The notes under the pieces: generated by a model
Databases searched by the model: none
The model's input: the letters and a program-made list of their open reading frames with translations, nothing else
Told to the model about the DNA's origin: nothing
Shown here: piece after piece, positions 49,850 through 61,179 of the stretch
Layout of the letters: each line of letters opens with the position of its first letter
Position numbering within the stretch: the first letter of the stretch is position 1
Source: Epiperipatus broadwayi
Taxonomy: Eukaryota; Onychophora; Udeonychophora; Euonychophora; Peripatidae
NCBI GenBank assembly: GCA_028023455.1
Contig: JAQFVV010006198.1
Coordinates: 34,227,979-34,291,978, forward strand
Length of the DNA stretch: 64,000 bases
Direction of reading: 5' to 3'
Translations under genes and position numbers: made by a program

Positions 49850-52800
49850 TAGACAGCATTCATTATCAGGAAATGGTAAAGGGGAAAATGGTGCAGTGGT
49901 GTGTCAACTTTAAAATGTCACAACTCTCATGAAGGCTAACATGTAATGACAAGTGTTAAATTGCCATTAAATAGGTAAAAACTATGCTGAGGATTGGCTG
50001 AGCAACAGCATTCTCTAATTCAATGGAAGATCATTATAGATAACAATGACTGAGTGAAAGTAATAGAGTAATCATTTTATGAGAAATGGTTAGTGCATTA
50101 TGCCTATAATGAAGATTATTGCTGGGCAAAGAAGACAATGGGAAACCACTTTGCTTTATAATTTCTTTATTTTTATTATGAATATGAACATAAGATTGAT
50201 TCAGATTTTTCGTTTGGACCTTAGTTGAGGAAGGCTTTCGAATTATGCCTAGCAGGAATCGACATGGTCCTACTCAGATGATAAACCTGCAAAATCCTCA
50301 TAAAGATAACACATATAAAATTATTGAGAAGTGCTGGAAAATTGAAAAATTTGTAATGGGAAATGAAAATAATGATGTTAAGAGATTAAGTGAAGTAGGT
50401 GGGTTAGAAAAGTAAATAGTGGGGATATTGTTTTATTCTGATAGTGTTAGAACAGTAAATGGAATTGGTGTTGGTGTTGGAAAGCAAATTTGAAATAATG
50501 TGGCAAAGTTACATGATAATGTAGAAATAGACGAACAATATAAAAAGATGGAGGAAATAATGCAAAATGTTAAAAATGCATGTATATTGCTGTTAGGAGA
50601 AATAGTAAGGAAGGAAAAATTGTTGGTAATTATGTATTGGAAAAGGAAATGAATAAAATAAATGTCTTGTGGATTTTTGTAAATAGAATAATTCTGTATT
50701 TACAAACACTTGATTCAAAAATCATTCAAGAAAATTGTATACAGCTTCAAGTAGTAAAGAAAAATATAAGATATATATTAATACTTTGTCTGGCACTGGT
50801 TATAATATATTTATGTCTAAATTAAAGTTGAATTCGAAAAGAGTGAAACAAGGGAAAAGATATGTAATATGAGACTTAGATAAATTGTGAGTAATGGAGA
50901 AAGGAAGATTTGGTTTTATATATGAAAAAATAATAAAGAGGATTGATAAAGATGAAAAATGTGTGAATTAAAAATAGCAAAAAATACAATAACTATTTAA
51001 TTAAGGAAAGCTAAACAGGTTTGGATAATTGAAGATTTGTTAAAAAGATGAAATACAGACAAGATGGAAGAATATCAGTAGTGAGTAAGGGCAAATAGTA
51101 TATTTAAAAATTAATAATGAATTAAGAAGTGAAACAGATTTAACAAAACAAAAGCAGTTGGAAAAAGAATATAGAGATAGAAAAGCTTCAGCAGGCAAAA
51201 AGATATAATCTGGAAATTAGAAATGTCATTTGGAGAAAAAAGAAATGATTAATGAGTGAAATAGCTGATAAGAATGGAATTAGATTCACTAATAGGAATG
51301 ATATATTGAATAATTGGAAAGAATATCTTCAATATCGGTTTAGATAAGAAAATGGTGCAATTAATTATGAACTTGAAAATGAAGATGTTGAAATAGATTA
51401 ACAAGGTATGGACATATTGACAAAAGAAGTAATTAAATCAATTAAAGAAATGAAAAATAGTACCGCTCTCAATTTGATGTAATACCTATAGAATTTTTGA
51501 AAGAGATGGGAGAAACTACTATGAAGGGAATTTTTGGACTATGCTCCTGTTCACCAACTCTGTTAATATACATACAGTTCATGCTGCTTGGTTAAAACAA
51601 ATACATACAAATTATCTTTCCTGAACGTATATAAATCCATGGAAGATTGATGTACACCAGCACAATAATGATTCCAATTGTTAAAAAGAAGAAAGCTGTT
51701 AGATGTGAAAAGAGTAGGATAATAAATTTGTTATCCCATGCTTTAGAGATTTTATTGAGAAATTTAACTCAAAAGAAATGGGAAAGCCAAACATTATATT
51801 GGAGAAAAATAGTTTGCTTTTCAGAGAGAGAGAAAAATACTACTGATGTTAGAATGATTGAAGAAAGATATATTGAAAATATAATGGCATTATTATACCT
51901 TTTGTGAACTTGGAAAAGCATTTAATAGAATAATCTGGAATAAACTTATGACATCTTGAAAAATAAATGAATATTTTTGGAGAAAATATTGATTTGGAAT
52001 ATGTATACTGAACAAAGAATAATAATCAGAAAATGAGACTGAAGAAGTGAGTATAGAAAGAAGATATAACAAGGTTGCTGTATACCACCTATGCTTTTAG
52101 TGCTTATTTAGATGTGCTAGATAACTATTTAGACTGGAGGAGCTAATATTAGAAGTAAAATAATATATAAATTTTTTTTAGATGATATGGTTCTTATATA
52201 TAGGTGAGGATGAAAAGAAACTTGAGAATATATTCAATAAATTGGATGAAGGATGTATAGAATATGCTAGGAAAATTAATGTTGAGATGACTAAGTGTTA
52301 ATAGATAGAAAGGAGTACAGTATATATATAAATTGATATTCATGATAGTATAGTTCAATAGATGAATGGATTTAAATATTTGGGTAGTTGACTAAAAATG
52401 TAGAAGCAAAGACGAAGTTAAAAAAAGAAAAGCATTGGTAAAGGAGACATTTATTAAGAGAAAGAAAATATTTAGTGAAACTTTAAAGAGAGAAGTAAGT
52501 CAAAAGATTAATTAAATGCTATGTATGGAATTAATTATGGTATGGTTGTGAAACATGGGCAATGAGTAAAAGAAGTAGGAACAGATTGAAAGACTTTTGA
52601 GATGTACTCATGGAGAAAATTAATTGGATGAATGAACAAATGAGTAAGTTTTGGAAAGAGTAAATAAAAGATTGATTGAGGAAATAAGAGATAAAAAGAG
52701 AAATTGGATTGGACATATATAAAAAGAATCATTTAATGAAGGATGTTTTGGAGGGAATGGTGCATAGAACACAAGAAGAAAGAACAAAGAAGTTTGATCT

Positions 52801-52890
52801 TGCTGGATGATATAAGAAATGGGAAGAGATATGGATTTGCTCTCTGGACCTGTCCATAGGAGAGGACTGTCGATTGATGATTAGTTAATC
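49850..52890 (+). mobile_element. Decayed full-length LINE (RTE/Jockey-like), plus strand
   Basis: Blocks in order. A leader with AGAAGACAATGGGAAACCAC (50127-50146) resembles leaders I recall from other LINE families. A degraded GDFNAH-like ILLLGE lies at about 50585, and IPIEFLKEMGETTMKGIFG near 51484-51530 is the RT start. IPIVKKKKAVRCEKSRIINL then LSHALEILLRNL at 51668-51764 is the IPIxKKxxxxxCeNYRxIxLLSHaxKxL block. TTDVRMIEERYIENIM at 51839-51886 is the GTTDAixxlR block. QGCCIPPMLL at about 52068-52100 is QGCxLSPLLF, and FLDDMVLIY at about 52172-52198 is FADDxvL. YGCETWAMSKRSR at about 52540-52580 and KRNWIGHI at about 52697-52720 are C-terminal. It ends in RRGLSIDD plus stop near 52885. 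Many stops and frameshifts; inactive. The minus frames at 52531-52732 are shadows. Confidence 0.85.
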
Positions 52891-52989
52891 AACTTGTGAA
52901 AAATTTAAAAGCAGTAACTTCTTTATGACTGTTTCCTCTTAAATTTTTATTCTCTTGTATCTGTTTTGATTGCTTTAGTTTTAGCTGTA

Positions 52990-53022
52990 TTTAGGTCATG
53001 TGACATCTGACTTGATTTTTCT
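52990..53022 (+). repeat. Copy of the TTAGGTCATGTGACATCTGACTT repeat
   Basis: TTAGGTCATGTGACATCTGACTT at 52991-53013 is identical to the arm of the perfect inverted repeat at 57557-57672. A decayed relative lies at about 54935-54972. It lies about 100 bases after the LINE end. Confidence 0.7.
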
Positions 53023-53149
53023 TGTATTTTTATTCTCGCTCAAATTTACTACAAATTCTACCAATCCTACATAACATTGAATGAAGTGCATCCTCATGTC
53101 CTAAGATATTGCATTATTATTATCATTATCATCAAATCTGATACAGTAA

Positions 53150-53870
53150 ACTTTCCTTCCTCAATCTATAACTCCTCTATTATCAAGAAAACATTTATTT
53201 AACAGCTCACCTAAATAAATAACAAAACAGGAGAAAGCTATCTTCACTGTTTACATTTCTGGATAATTTTTTTTGAAAGGAAATTATTTAATTTTACAAA
53301 TATTTTCTGATTCCTATGAAAATTTTATAGCTATCATAGCTCTTCACTTTCTCAAAACCTTTTCACACTCAATTTTCTTTCATATTTTTCAACAATTCTT
53401 ACAGTTATCAAAATATAATTTAAAACTTTCTTTGCATAAAAAAAAATCTGTTAGATGTTTCAAGATTCAACATGTTGCTAGCATATGCAATTAAAAGTAA
53501 TTATTAGAAAAAATCTTGCATTTCACTGCATTGGGTCATTTCTCTAGTCCTATTAAAATTTTTAATAAAAATATATATTAGCCACCTTCCTAATTACAAA
53601 ATTTGCAACCATTAAATTCTTTTGCACCTTTTTGTTTTTTTTGCCTATAATTTTTACAGTTTAATTGGTACTTCATCACTTCCCCTAGATTTAATCTCAT
53701 TTATTTTATATCTTTCATTATTGCTGAATATACTTTATATAAGACTTTTTTAAATTTATACAGATATCTCCATCATACAAATCGTTTGTATATTTTTCAA
53801 TATACTTTTTCAGTACATCCTTTTTTTGTGTGTATGTGTGTGTTAACAATCTATTTTTTTAATTATTAGA
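53150..53870 (-). mobile_element. Possible LINE reverse-transcriptase N-terminal fragment
   Basis: The minus strand at about 53650-53700 reads EIKSRGSDEVPIKL, like the KxxGPDxIPxELxK block that opens the RT. Flanking readings are degraded. Because the LINE tail at 54285-54735 lies upstream on the same strand, this must be a different insertion. Weak evidence. Confidence 0.35.
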
Positions 53871-54174
53871 CTTCTGCATGTAAACTATTTTATTCTGTTA
53901 ACCTGTCAAGTCAGATTTATTACTTTTTTGTATTTATCTGATTTACATTCATCTTATAACCAGTCTTGCTTAGTCTTATCATTTTTATGTCTGTTTTTTT
54001 TTTTTTTGGTATTTATATATTGAATTATTTCCATTATCTAGTTGAATTGTTAATTGCTTTAGAAAAATGTGAACTTTAGTTGTAAGTTTTTACAACATTC
54101 AATTATTAATAATAATAAACCGATTAACATTGAACACACTATATTTACCTGTATGTTATTAATAGTTGAATGTA

Positions 54175-54225
54175 TTTAGAAAAGTAAAACTTTAATTTGA
54201 ATTTTTCTAAACACATTTCAATTAA
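54175..54225. repeat. Copy of the TTTTAGAAAAATTCAAAC foldback family
   Basis: AGTTGAATGTATTTAGAAAA followed by TAATTTGAATTTTTCTAAACAC. The two halves are inverted. They match the arms of 7933-8160 and 23899-24289. Confidence 0.6.
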
Positions 54226-54284
54226 ATGAGCATTCTATACTAATCTGCATGCTCTAAACCAATAGTTGAATATTTAATCATCAT

Positions 54285-54735
54285 TACCATTTTTAATTAT
54301 TCCACTACAAACTCTTCAAGTTTAGTCCAGTTCTTTCGATCTACATCACACGAGCAAACTTCCTTATTTAGCCATCTATTTTACATGTGATCTCTTTTTC
54401 TAGTTTTTTTATAGTCTCTTGGGATCCAGTTTATCTTTTCTTTTAATAATATGCCTATCTTATCTCCATTTTTTTTCTTAATTCTTTCAATGTTGTCAAT
54501 AAAATTTGTTCTCTCACCCATGTATTTTGCTTTTGTTCTCTTTCTGTTTCTCCCAACATACCTCTCTCCAAATTTCATTGAGTCATCTGAAGTCTTTGTA
54601 TTACTCTTCTATTGAATGTCCAGGTCTCAGATCTGTATGTAAAAACTGGTAAAATACAACTATTAAAAAAACTTTCATTTTAAACAAAGTTTATTTTCTT
54701 TTAGTATTAAATTGTTTTTACCAGAATCACTTTAA
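54285..54735 (-). mobile_element. LINE 3' end (C-terminal domain, minus strand)
   Basis: The frame 54578-54381 reads MKFGERYVGRNRKRTKAKYM, then an ERIKKK block and INWIPRDYKKTRKRDHM. This is the ERxxLGxxrkDrxrN .. DiieRIxxlKWxW .. RWxxxiLxWiPrdxKRxRGR tail of the family at 3740-4020. The order of blocks confirms the minus strand. It ends near 54290 with the AATGATGAtt-type tail (reverse complement). It is the best-preserved copy of this tail, but has no RT upstream. Confidence 0.7.
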
Positions 54736-54782
54736 GCTTAATCCTGTGATTAATTTCATATATTATGTTACAATTATTATAT

Positions 54783-54916
54783 TATATAATGAGCGTGCAA
54801 ATAAGTCTTAACAAGCTTTTCTGAATTTCTCTATTCTCAGATTGGTTTTTAGCTAAGTCTGAAGATAGGGATATTCAGAAACGCTTGTTAAGAGCTATTA
54901 GTATGCTCATTATATA
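54783..54916. mobile_element. 134-bp foldback MITE
   Basis: TATATAATGAGCGTGCAAAT and the rest of the left arm (..AAGTCTTAACAAGCTTTTCTG) are inverted at the right end (..ACGCTTGTTAAGAGCTATTAGTATGCTCATTATATA). TA-flanked ends suggest a Tc1/mariner-type origin. The arm core CTTGTTAAGAGCTTATT is shared with the MITE at 57608-57983, so both belong to one family. Confidence 0.75.
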
Positions 54917-55135
54917 ACATTTGTAGTACAAGCTTATTAAATTAAGTCACGTAATTTATGACTTGATTTCCTTGTAATTATGTTGCAATTATTAACTTTT
55001 TTAATTTTTGATTATCAGACTTTATTTTCTTATGTGAAAATCTGTTGAACATCATTTTAGTTTTTTTTTTTTTAGCATGTATCTTTTGTCATACTTTCTT
55101 ACTTTTATCTGTTAACTCATGCATAAACAATTAAA

Positions 55136-55225
55136 TAAAGTTTGAATTTTTCTAAGAACATTTAAGTAGATGGTGAAATTAGTCCACATGTAATTACAAG
55201 TAAAATGTTACCATCACAGACCTTC
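55136..55225 (+). repeat. Dispersed repeat, copy of the 8050-8140 segment
   Basis: AAAGTTTGAATTTTTCTAAG .. TAATTACAAGTAAAATGTTA CCATCACAGACCTT follows the same order as AATAGTTTGAAATTTTCTAA .. TAATCACAAGCAAAATGTCA CCATCGTGAACTTT at 8050-8147. Confidence 0.65.
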
Positions 55226-55229
55226 ATTC

Positions 55230-57150
55230 ATCTCAGTTTTCTATTAATATTTGTATATAACTTATTTATATCAATATTTATACTGTTTATATATATATAT
55301 ATAATTAAATGATAACATCCATGGCATTTAATATGAAAATAGAGCAGAGATGGCCAAACTTCATCTAATTATGAGATAATTAAACAAATCCATCTCATAT
55401 TCTCTGCTTTATTTTCATATACGTTTAATTCCCGTGCACAGTTATTATTTACTATTTATTATCATTTGTCTTATATTTGATTATCAATGTAGGGGTTGTA
55501 AAAAATAAGACTTCTTTATCCTCTGCCTAATTAGATACGATTTCATAATTGATTATGGTATACTTAAATCTGGCATCAATATTAATTCTATTTCAAAATT
55601 TTAATGTTTTTCAAATTTAGCTTTATGTACATTGAAAACCATAAGACTCAACATCAGTCTTTAGTTTAATTTGCTTGATTATTTCATAGCTAAATGGACC
55701 TTTGTCATCTCCTCTATATATATATATATTCTCTCTACTATGATTATTAAGCAACTGATAGCAAATTCAAAGTTCTTAGGTTTTTTTTTTTTTTAGTATT
55801 GATATAGTCTTTTATCAATAACCGAAGCATTAAATTTTCTTTGAATAATTTTCAGCTTCAATTTGAATTAATTCTACTACTATTTATTGTTTTATCGATG
55901 TTTTTTTTTTTTTTGTACAGTAAATTTAAATATTTTTTGTAGTATTTGTCTTTCAATTTTTCAAAATCCTGTACTTTTGGATCCTTTTTTCCCCCTTATA
56001 CCTTCAATTCCATATAAGGATGATATAAAAATACATCAGCTGAGGGTTTACTCTGATATTTTGAATACTGTCCCTAAGTTTATTTTTTATTAACCTTATA
56101 ATCCTGTTGGAATTCATGGTTATCATCTGAACTTTGAAAATCTTTTGTGATTCTTAAACCATATATTTATTTATTAATAGATTTTCTCAACAAAATATAT
56201 TAGCATTTTACTTCATTTCTTACTTTTAATCCATATTTCATATAATTTTTAGGATTTTCCCCCCTGTTCGGCCACAACATTCCAATCCACCAATTATTAT
56301 TATACAACTTTGTATTTTTTTTTTCCAATTAGTTTTTTAGTTTCTTTATTCATGTTTTCTAAGTTTTCTTTGTCATGATTACTAGTTGGCATTTGCAACT
56401 TAAGCAATCATATTTTTTCTTCTTGACATATCTTGTTGTATCTGCTGCTGCAACAAACTTTTAAAGTTTCTTTTCTTCACAATCCACCAGTTTGTCTCAT
56501 GACTTTTTATATTTTGCCCAGTAAATTCCAGTCTTATCTGGCTTAGTCATAGTTCTAATATTCTTAACTACCTAGATTGGATGTGCAATAGTAGCCATTT
56601 TAATTGATGTGCTTAGTTATGGGGAATAACACTTTAGTTTAGTGCTTTTTAAATTTGAATAAATTAACCAAAAATGATTAAAAATAGGATTTCTTTGTGT
56701 AATGATATAACCCATATTAACAGTGCAGTGTTCTTGAAATAGAAAGATGTAAAGAATGAGCTTTATTATCTGAACTAAGTTTATAAATACGGAAATAGCA
56801 GCATTCGAATCATGCACGGTAATGTTGAAGTGAGAAATTCAACCAGTAATGTTATAATGCCATTGATGTAGTTTGATCTTTTTGAATTTGGCTTAAAGAA
56901 TGACTGGTTTACTATGTATTGCTATGTAAACCATTATAATAGTTGTATAAAGAAGGATTTGCTTTCATAAAGAGAACAAACTAAACTGAACATGATATGA
57001 AGTGCGCAATTGTTACAAATTGTCATGATCTAATAAATAGGCTGGAGCAGTGGCATTTTTTTGCATCAACCATAACATGAAAGTAGGGAATAATTTGTCC
57101 ATTTTTTTTAATGGCTAGTAAAGCCAGAAATAAATAATTGAATGGCATAA
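55230..57150. other. Non-coding stretch
   Basis: TA microsatellites (about 55290-55302, 55717-55729) and many T runs. The open frame at 55887-56093 is coding-like near its end (DPFFPLIPSIPYKDDIKIHQ) but has no family match or splice support. The minus strand may hold an old LINE linker region. Confidence 0.35.
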
Positions 57151-57154
57151 GTTC

Positions 57155-57245
57155 AAGTGTCGGAAGTGCCAGTAGCAGAATCAATTCGAGGATTTCACAC
57201 TTCAGAATCTGACACTCTATGGTTGCACTAAAACATACAGGGTCT
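57155..57245 (-). mobile_element. Second tRNA-like SINE family, copy 2
   Basis: The minus strand reads TTTTAGTGCAACCATAGAGTG, TCAGATTCTGAAGTGTGAAA and TCCTCGAATTGATTCTGCTA. These correspond to box A, anticodon arm and box B of a tRNA-like head. It is the closest of four copies to 63441-63510. Confidence 0.55.
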
Positions 57246-57556
57246 TGTTTAAAATAAACTTTTATGAATATAAAAAATTTATATTTAAATAGGTGTATTA
57301 ATTCTTTGTGTATATATATGTGGTTTGTGCATTTAGAAGAGTTTTATTTACACTAAATAAAAATGATTTTCTGATGAATAGTTTTTAGATAATGAAGAAG
57401 ATTGAGAAGTATTGCTTTTAGTGGGAGTAATTATCTGTTTACTTTTACTAAAAACTTCAGCTATTTTTTCAAAATTATCTCTTCTCCAATAATGTCATGA
57501 CATTTTAAATTTGTCTACTACTTAAGTAAAAGATTTAATTTTTTTTTAAAAAAATC

Positions 57557-57672
57557 AAGTCAGATGTCACATGACCTAATTTAATAAGCTTGTGTTTACA
57601 AATGTTATATATAGAGCTCACAAAATAAGCTCTTAACAAGCTTATTAAATTAGGTCATGTGACATCTGACTT
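57557..57672. repeat. Perfect 36-bp inverted repeat with 44-bp spacer
   Basis: 57557-57592 is the exact reverse complement of 57637-57672; the right arm reads CAAGCTTATTAAATTAGGTC then ATGTGACATCTGACTT. The right arm overlaps the MITE end (TTAACAAGCTT). One arm is also present alone at 52991. Perfect arms in otherwise decayed DNA suggest recent formation. Confidence 0.9.
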
Positions 57673-57983
57673 ATTTTTTGCTATGATGGTTTTGGCGATT
57701 TTATATTGCTAAAGCTATTAACATATGGTGTATCTGGACTTAGTTCAGTCCCATATGGCTATTTAAGTTAGATAGTTGGATTGGAAAACATATGGATGTC
57801 TGAAAATTTCAGATTTTTTACTTAATAGTTATACATTAGATACAATGCTGAGCTTGTCCTGGTATTTTTAATCTAATGATAGAATATCCTAACACCTCAT
57901 TGAGGATGCCATAGCAGAAACCGGGCTGAGGTTGGGGATATTCTACAAAGCTTGTTAAGAGCTTATTTTGCAAGCTCTATATA
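57608..57983. mobile_element. 376-bp MITE with inverted ends, carrying a hammerhead motif
   Basis: The left end TATATAGAGCTCACAAAATA AGCTCTTAACAAGCTT (57608-57643) is inverted at 57948-57983 (AAGCTTGTTAAGAGCTTATTTTGCAAGCTCTATATA) with two mismatches. TA-rich ends suggest a Tc1/mariner-type target. It is the same family as 54783-54916. The interior is not coding. It contains the hammerhead-like fold at 57895-57931. The 36-bp inverted repeat overlaps its left end. Confidence 0.8.
57895..57931 (+). ncRNA. Degenerate hammerhead ribozyme motif inside a MITE
   Basis: Stem I CCTCA (57895-57899) pairs perfectly with TGAGG (57927-57931). Core box TTGAGGA (57900-57906) differs from CUGANGA only at the first base. 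Stem II TGC-CATA-GCA (57907-57916) is perfect, and core box GAAA (57917-57920) is intact. The palindromic stem III CCGG (57921-57924) is followed by GC where the ribozyme needs UH. The layout is identical to 38983-39024, with two core substitutions (C3 to U, U16.1 to G) that should abolish cleavage. I read it as an inactivated hammerhead. Confidence 0.5.
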
Positions 57984-57989
57984 TTAATT

Positions 57990-58955
57990 TTATTATCCTT
58001 AACCATCTTTATGACTGCCTTTTTTTTTTTTAAGATTTTAATGCTTGTATGATTTATTTATTTTTTTTAAGTTTATACTGGGCATAATTTAAGAAAGCGA
58101 TCTCTGTTATGCTTTCATAGATAATTTTCAATGCTTTATACCGTCATGAAATCTTGCATATCACTTGAAAACATTTTTGTGATTCATGGCTTCACTACTA
58201 TGCACCCTTGAATCATTTCAAATGTTTCATTAGCAGTTTTTCCCTAATTTGTTGGTAGGGCTATCACATTTTATGTCATAATCCAGACAGTAATACCTTA
58301 AAAATTATATGGTGAATAGCTCATCTATGTCATTACTACATAAATATATTGATTCCAAGATGTTGGTGCAGGCAGTTTGGAGAGACCCAATCATCTTTTC
58401 ATTGGTACACAATATATTGAACCAGATGCTTTATCCACTTCAAAGGCAACTATCACGAAATTAAAACTAACAACTATATAAAGATTTTAAAAGAAAACTA
58501 TTTAAAAGTTTTGTAATGTATTAAGAGTACGTGCAATAACACATATTCGTTTATATTTTAAAATTCTGTGATTTTTCTTTTTCAATAGATTTTAGTTTAA
58601 AATAATTTGATGCTTGTTTTTTATTTTGTGATTGTAATTTATTTTAAAGGCTGAGACTTATTTTTTAAAATTAATTTTGAAATAGATAAGAGCCTTGGTC
58701 AGATGTTTTTTTAATTAAGATTAAGCTGGAGATAGAGATTTACCTGGTCAAAACCTTTTAATTAAAGATTAGGTGAGAGATAATTCACATAAATAGGCTC
58801 AGGTTTTTGACTGAGTTATTATTCTGCCTTTTATTCCTATTCGTATTCTTATTGTGATTTTTATTCAGAGTGATTTTTATATTTGCTAACTGCTCAACGT
58901 GAATCGCCAAACTTGAATTTCTGCGGACTGTTAATAAGATTTACTATTTGCCATG
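57990..58955. other. Non-coding stretch
   Basis: No gene is supported. A tRNA-like scrap may lie at about 58360-58440, but both boxes are weak. Confidence 0.35.
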
Positions 58956-58959
58956 TTAG

Positions 58960-59300
58960 TAGTGACCATTCAATTGTCTAGCTATTATCTCTTTTAGCAA
59001 TATGTCAAGCCCAACTCCAGTCTTTTAATTTTTTCAATGAGGTTAGTAATACCTGTTTGTTCTCTTAGCCATATATTGTGTTTTCGATCTTTTCTTGTTA
59101 CTCCCAACATGCATAATCATTTAAATATCTCTAATTATTTTATTATGTATTTTTCTTATTATTTCATGTATTGGTCTTAGTTTTAAGATTTTATATTTTA
59201 AATTTATCTGAGAGTGTATTACGATTTTAGATTTAGTTGTTTTCTCTTTTATATTACTAACCATTGCTAAATGCTTGGGCAGGTATTAATAATTTTGTTT
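58960..59300 (-). mobile_element. LINE 3' end (C-terminal domain, minus strand, decayed)
   Basis: The reverse complement of about 58965-59035 (AAAAAATTAAAAGACTGGAG, TTGGGCTTGACATATTGCTA, AAAGAGATAATAGCTAGACA) aligns with 3755-3825 (AAAAAATTAAAAGATTGAAG, TTGGTCTGGACATATTGCTA, GAAGAGATGATAATAGATGG). Upstream, MHVGSNKKRSKTQYMAKRTN is the MLGvxrkDrxrNxwIRxxT block. The element continues for an unknown distance toward 59480. Confidence 0.65.
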
Positions 59301-59309
59301 TTAATTCAT

Positions 59310-60145
59310 CTATCCTTTATTCTTTTGTTATAATTAATTTAGACAATCTTGGTTTGCATTTCCTGCAGACTACAAATCTTTTGGCTAGTGGTTTATCGAG
59401 TATATTGTTCTGTTTTTTTTAGTCAGTAGAGATTTTGTTTTTCCTATGTTTCAGATTATGTAATACCATACTCTTTTCTTTTTCTCTTGTCGGAATCGAC
59501 CTTGAAGGGCTTAAACATGCTCATTATTGAGTGATTGCAGACATTTGACATTCTTATGTCCCGATGTTTCTTTTCTGGACTAAGGAAAGCTCATCTGCAC
59601 TGTTAGTCAACTTCCGTACAAGATTGTTCTCTTTTGAAATCTCTAAATAAAGGAAGGCTGGAATTTGTTTATATAAATCGCTAGCAGGAAGGCATAAATC
59701 CCTTTTAATTCTTAGGTGAGAAAACGAACTTATCTGCCAGGGTGTTTAATGTTACCTTATTCTCATACACTCTGATAAATCCGTAGGAGAAGTCTAGGTC
59801 AAACTTTTATATTTTGTTTGACTAATATTTATTTTAGATTTAATAAACTTTAAAATTGTTCATAATTATTTTGGCTAACGTTGGTCTCTGTTCTTTTCTC
59901 AATTGTCTGAACAAATGTTAAAGGTCTCTTTCTCCCACTGGGTCTAGCTGGTAGCATTTATCATCATCGACTTTTGGATCACCGTAAATTAAATTTTCTA
60001 GGTAGATAGTGACCTAGAGGCGTCTCCTTGGTGATCAAAAGAAGATCAAAGTGACCAGTACAATATATATGTGTGAAAATATCCCAATGCATCTTGCTAA
60101 CTGAAAATTCAAATATTAATTATTTAAATCATGCTTCCATACATT
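59310..60145. other. Less AT-rich non-coding stretch
   Basis: 59480-60050 has more G and C than its surroundings (TCGGAATCGACCTTGAAGGG, GAGGCGTCTCCTTGGTGATC). There is no lasting open frame and no terminal repeat that I can see. It could be an LTR or other element remnant; unresolved. Confidence 0.35.
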
Positions 60146-60150
60146 GTTTT

Positions 60151-60322
60151 TTCAGCAATGCCCTCTGTGAATAAATATAAAGTCTAAATTTCAACCAGCT
60201 GACTCAAAGTGGTAACGTTATGATATTTTAGCAATGGCCTCTGTGAATAAATATAGTCAGCTTCAAATAGCACAACTATTTGAAGTTAAGACTTTATAAA
60301 TATTCATAGAGGTCGTTGCTGA
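60151..60322. mobile_element. 172-bp foldback MITE with internal direct copy
   Basis: TTCAGCAATGCCCTCTGTGA ATAAATATAAAGTCT (60151-60185) is inverted at about 60288-60322 (AGACTTTATAAATATTCATA GAGGTCGTTGCTGAA). A second direct copy, AGCAATGGCCTCTGTGAATA AATATAGTC, sits at 60230-60258, followed by a small CTTCAAATAG/CTATTTGAAG hairpin. No protein. Confidence 0.75.
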
Positions 60323-60329
60323 ATAAACA

Positions 60330-61095
60330 TAACCTTTGGGAGAGTGATTTGAACATTATATGTATACAAGCGAAAAGTTGAATTATTATTTTTTAATTAT
60401 TTGAATTTGTTTTAACTTATTTTTTAATTGACTATTATAATAATCTGCATAAGAGACTAAAAATAATGATACAGGAATAAAATCTTGGTAATTATCTCTT
60501 TACTTTCTGGCAGTTTTTAACATCCCAACAAAATTACAATGGGCAATGTAGTCCAAAATGTTATGGTTATCAATTTTATTACTTTAAGAGGAAGGATTAG
60601 GTTGTATTTAAGTAATATTTTTTATTTAATCTTGTATGCACATATGTTAAAAAATAATAATAAGCAGTTTAAAAAATAGTATATTTTAAATTTTAAAAAA
60701 ACGTTGATAATGTAAAGTAATAAGTATAATATTTTTACCCATTTAATTGTTTCCAGAGAAGTAGCATGATAATTGAATATAAGCTGATAAAACCGATTTA
60801 TTTTATATATTGACATATATACATTACATATCTACATTTTTCTTAATCATTTTTTTTATGCTATAAAATGTATGTATTTATATTATGTAACCATTCGGAT
60901 TAATTCACAACAGTCTTCCATAATCTTATAATCTATTGAACCATGAAAGATATAGCAGATTGATTACTCTCACTTTATATATATGGGAAAAAATTTCTAT
61001 TCTTCAGATGATAGAGGTTTAAACTTCTGAGTTTTCACACAAAAAACAATGGTCTGACTTTCTATTTAAATACCATAAAAATAAATAATCAAATA
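60330..61095. other. Non-coding stretch
   Basis: AT-rich. The minus-strand frame 60622-60816 is low-complexity. No gene is supported. Confidence 0.4.
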
Positions 61096-61102
61096 ACTTT
61101 CT

Positions 61103-61176
61103 TGCTCAGGAGTTCATAAGAAGACCAAGCATCAAAGATATCAGAATCTGACATTTAACTATTACCCCAAACCAAA
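61103..61176 (-). mobile_element. Second tRNA-like SINE family, copy 3 (decayed)
   Basis: The minus strand has GGTTTGGGGTAATAGTTAAA TGTCAGATTCTGATATC, aligning with the box A and anticodon region of 57155-57245. The box B half is mostly lost. Confidence 0.4.
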
Positions 61177-61179
61177 TTC

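Noticed and set aside
54859-54881. CTGAAGA .. GAAA in the 134-bp MITE as a hammerhead
   Set aside because: The GAAA belongs to the terminal inverted repeat (compare ..CTACAAAGCTTG at 57943), stem II is absent and no stem I forms.
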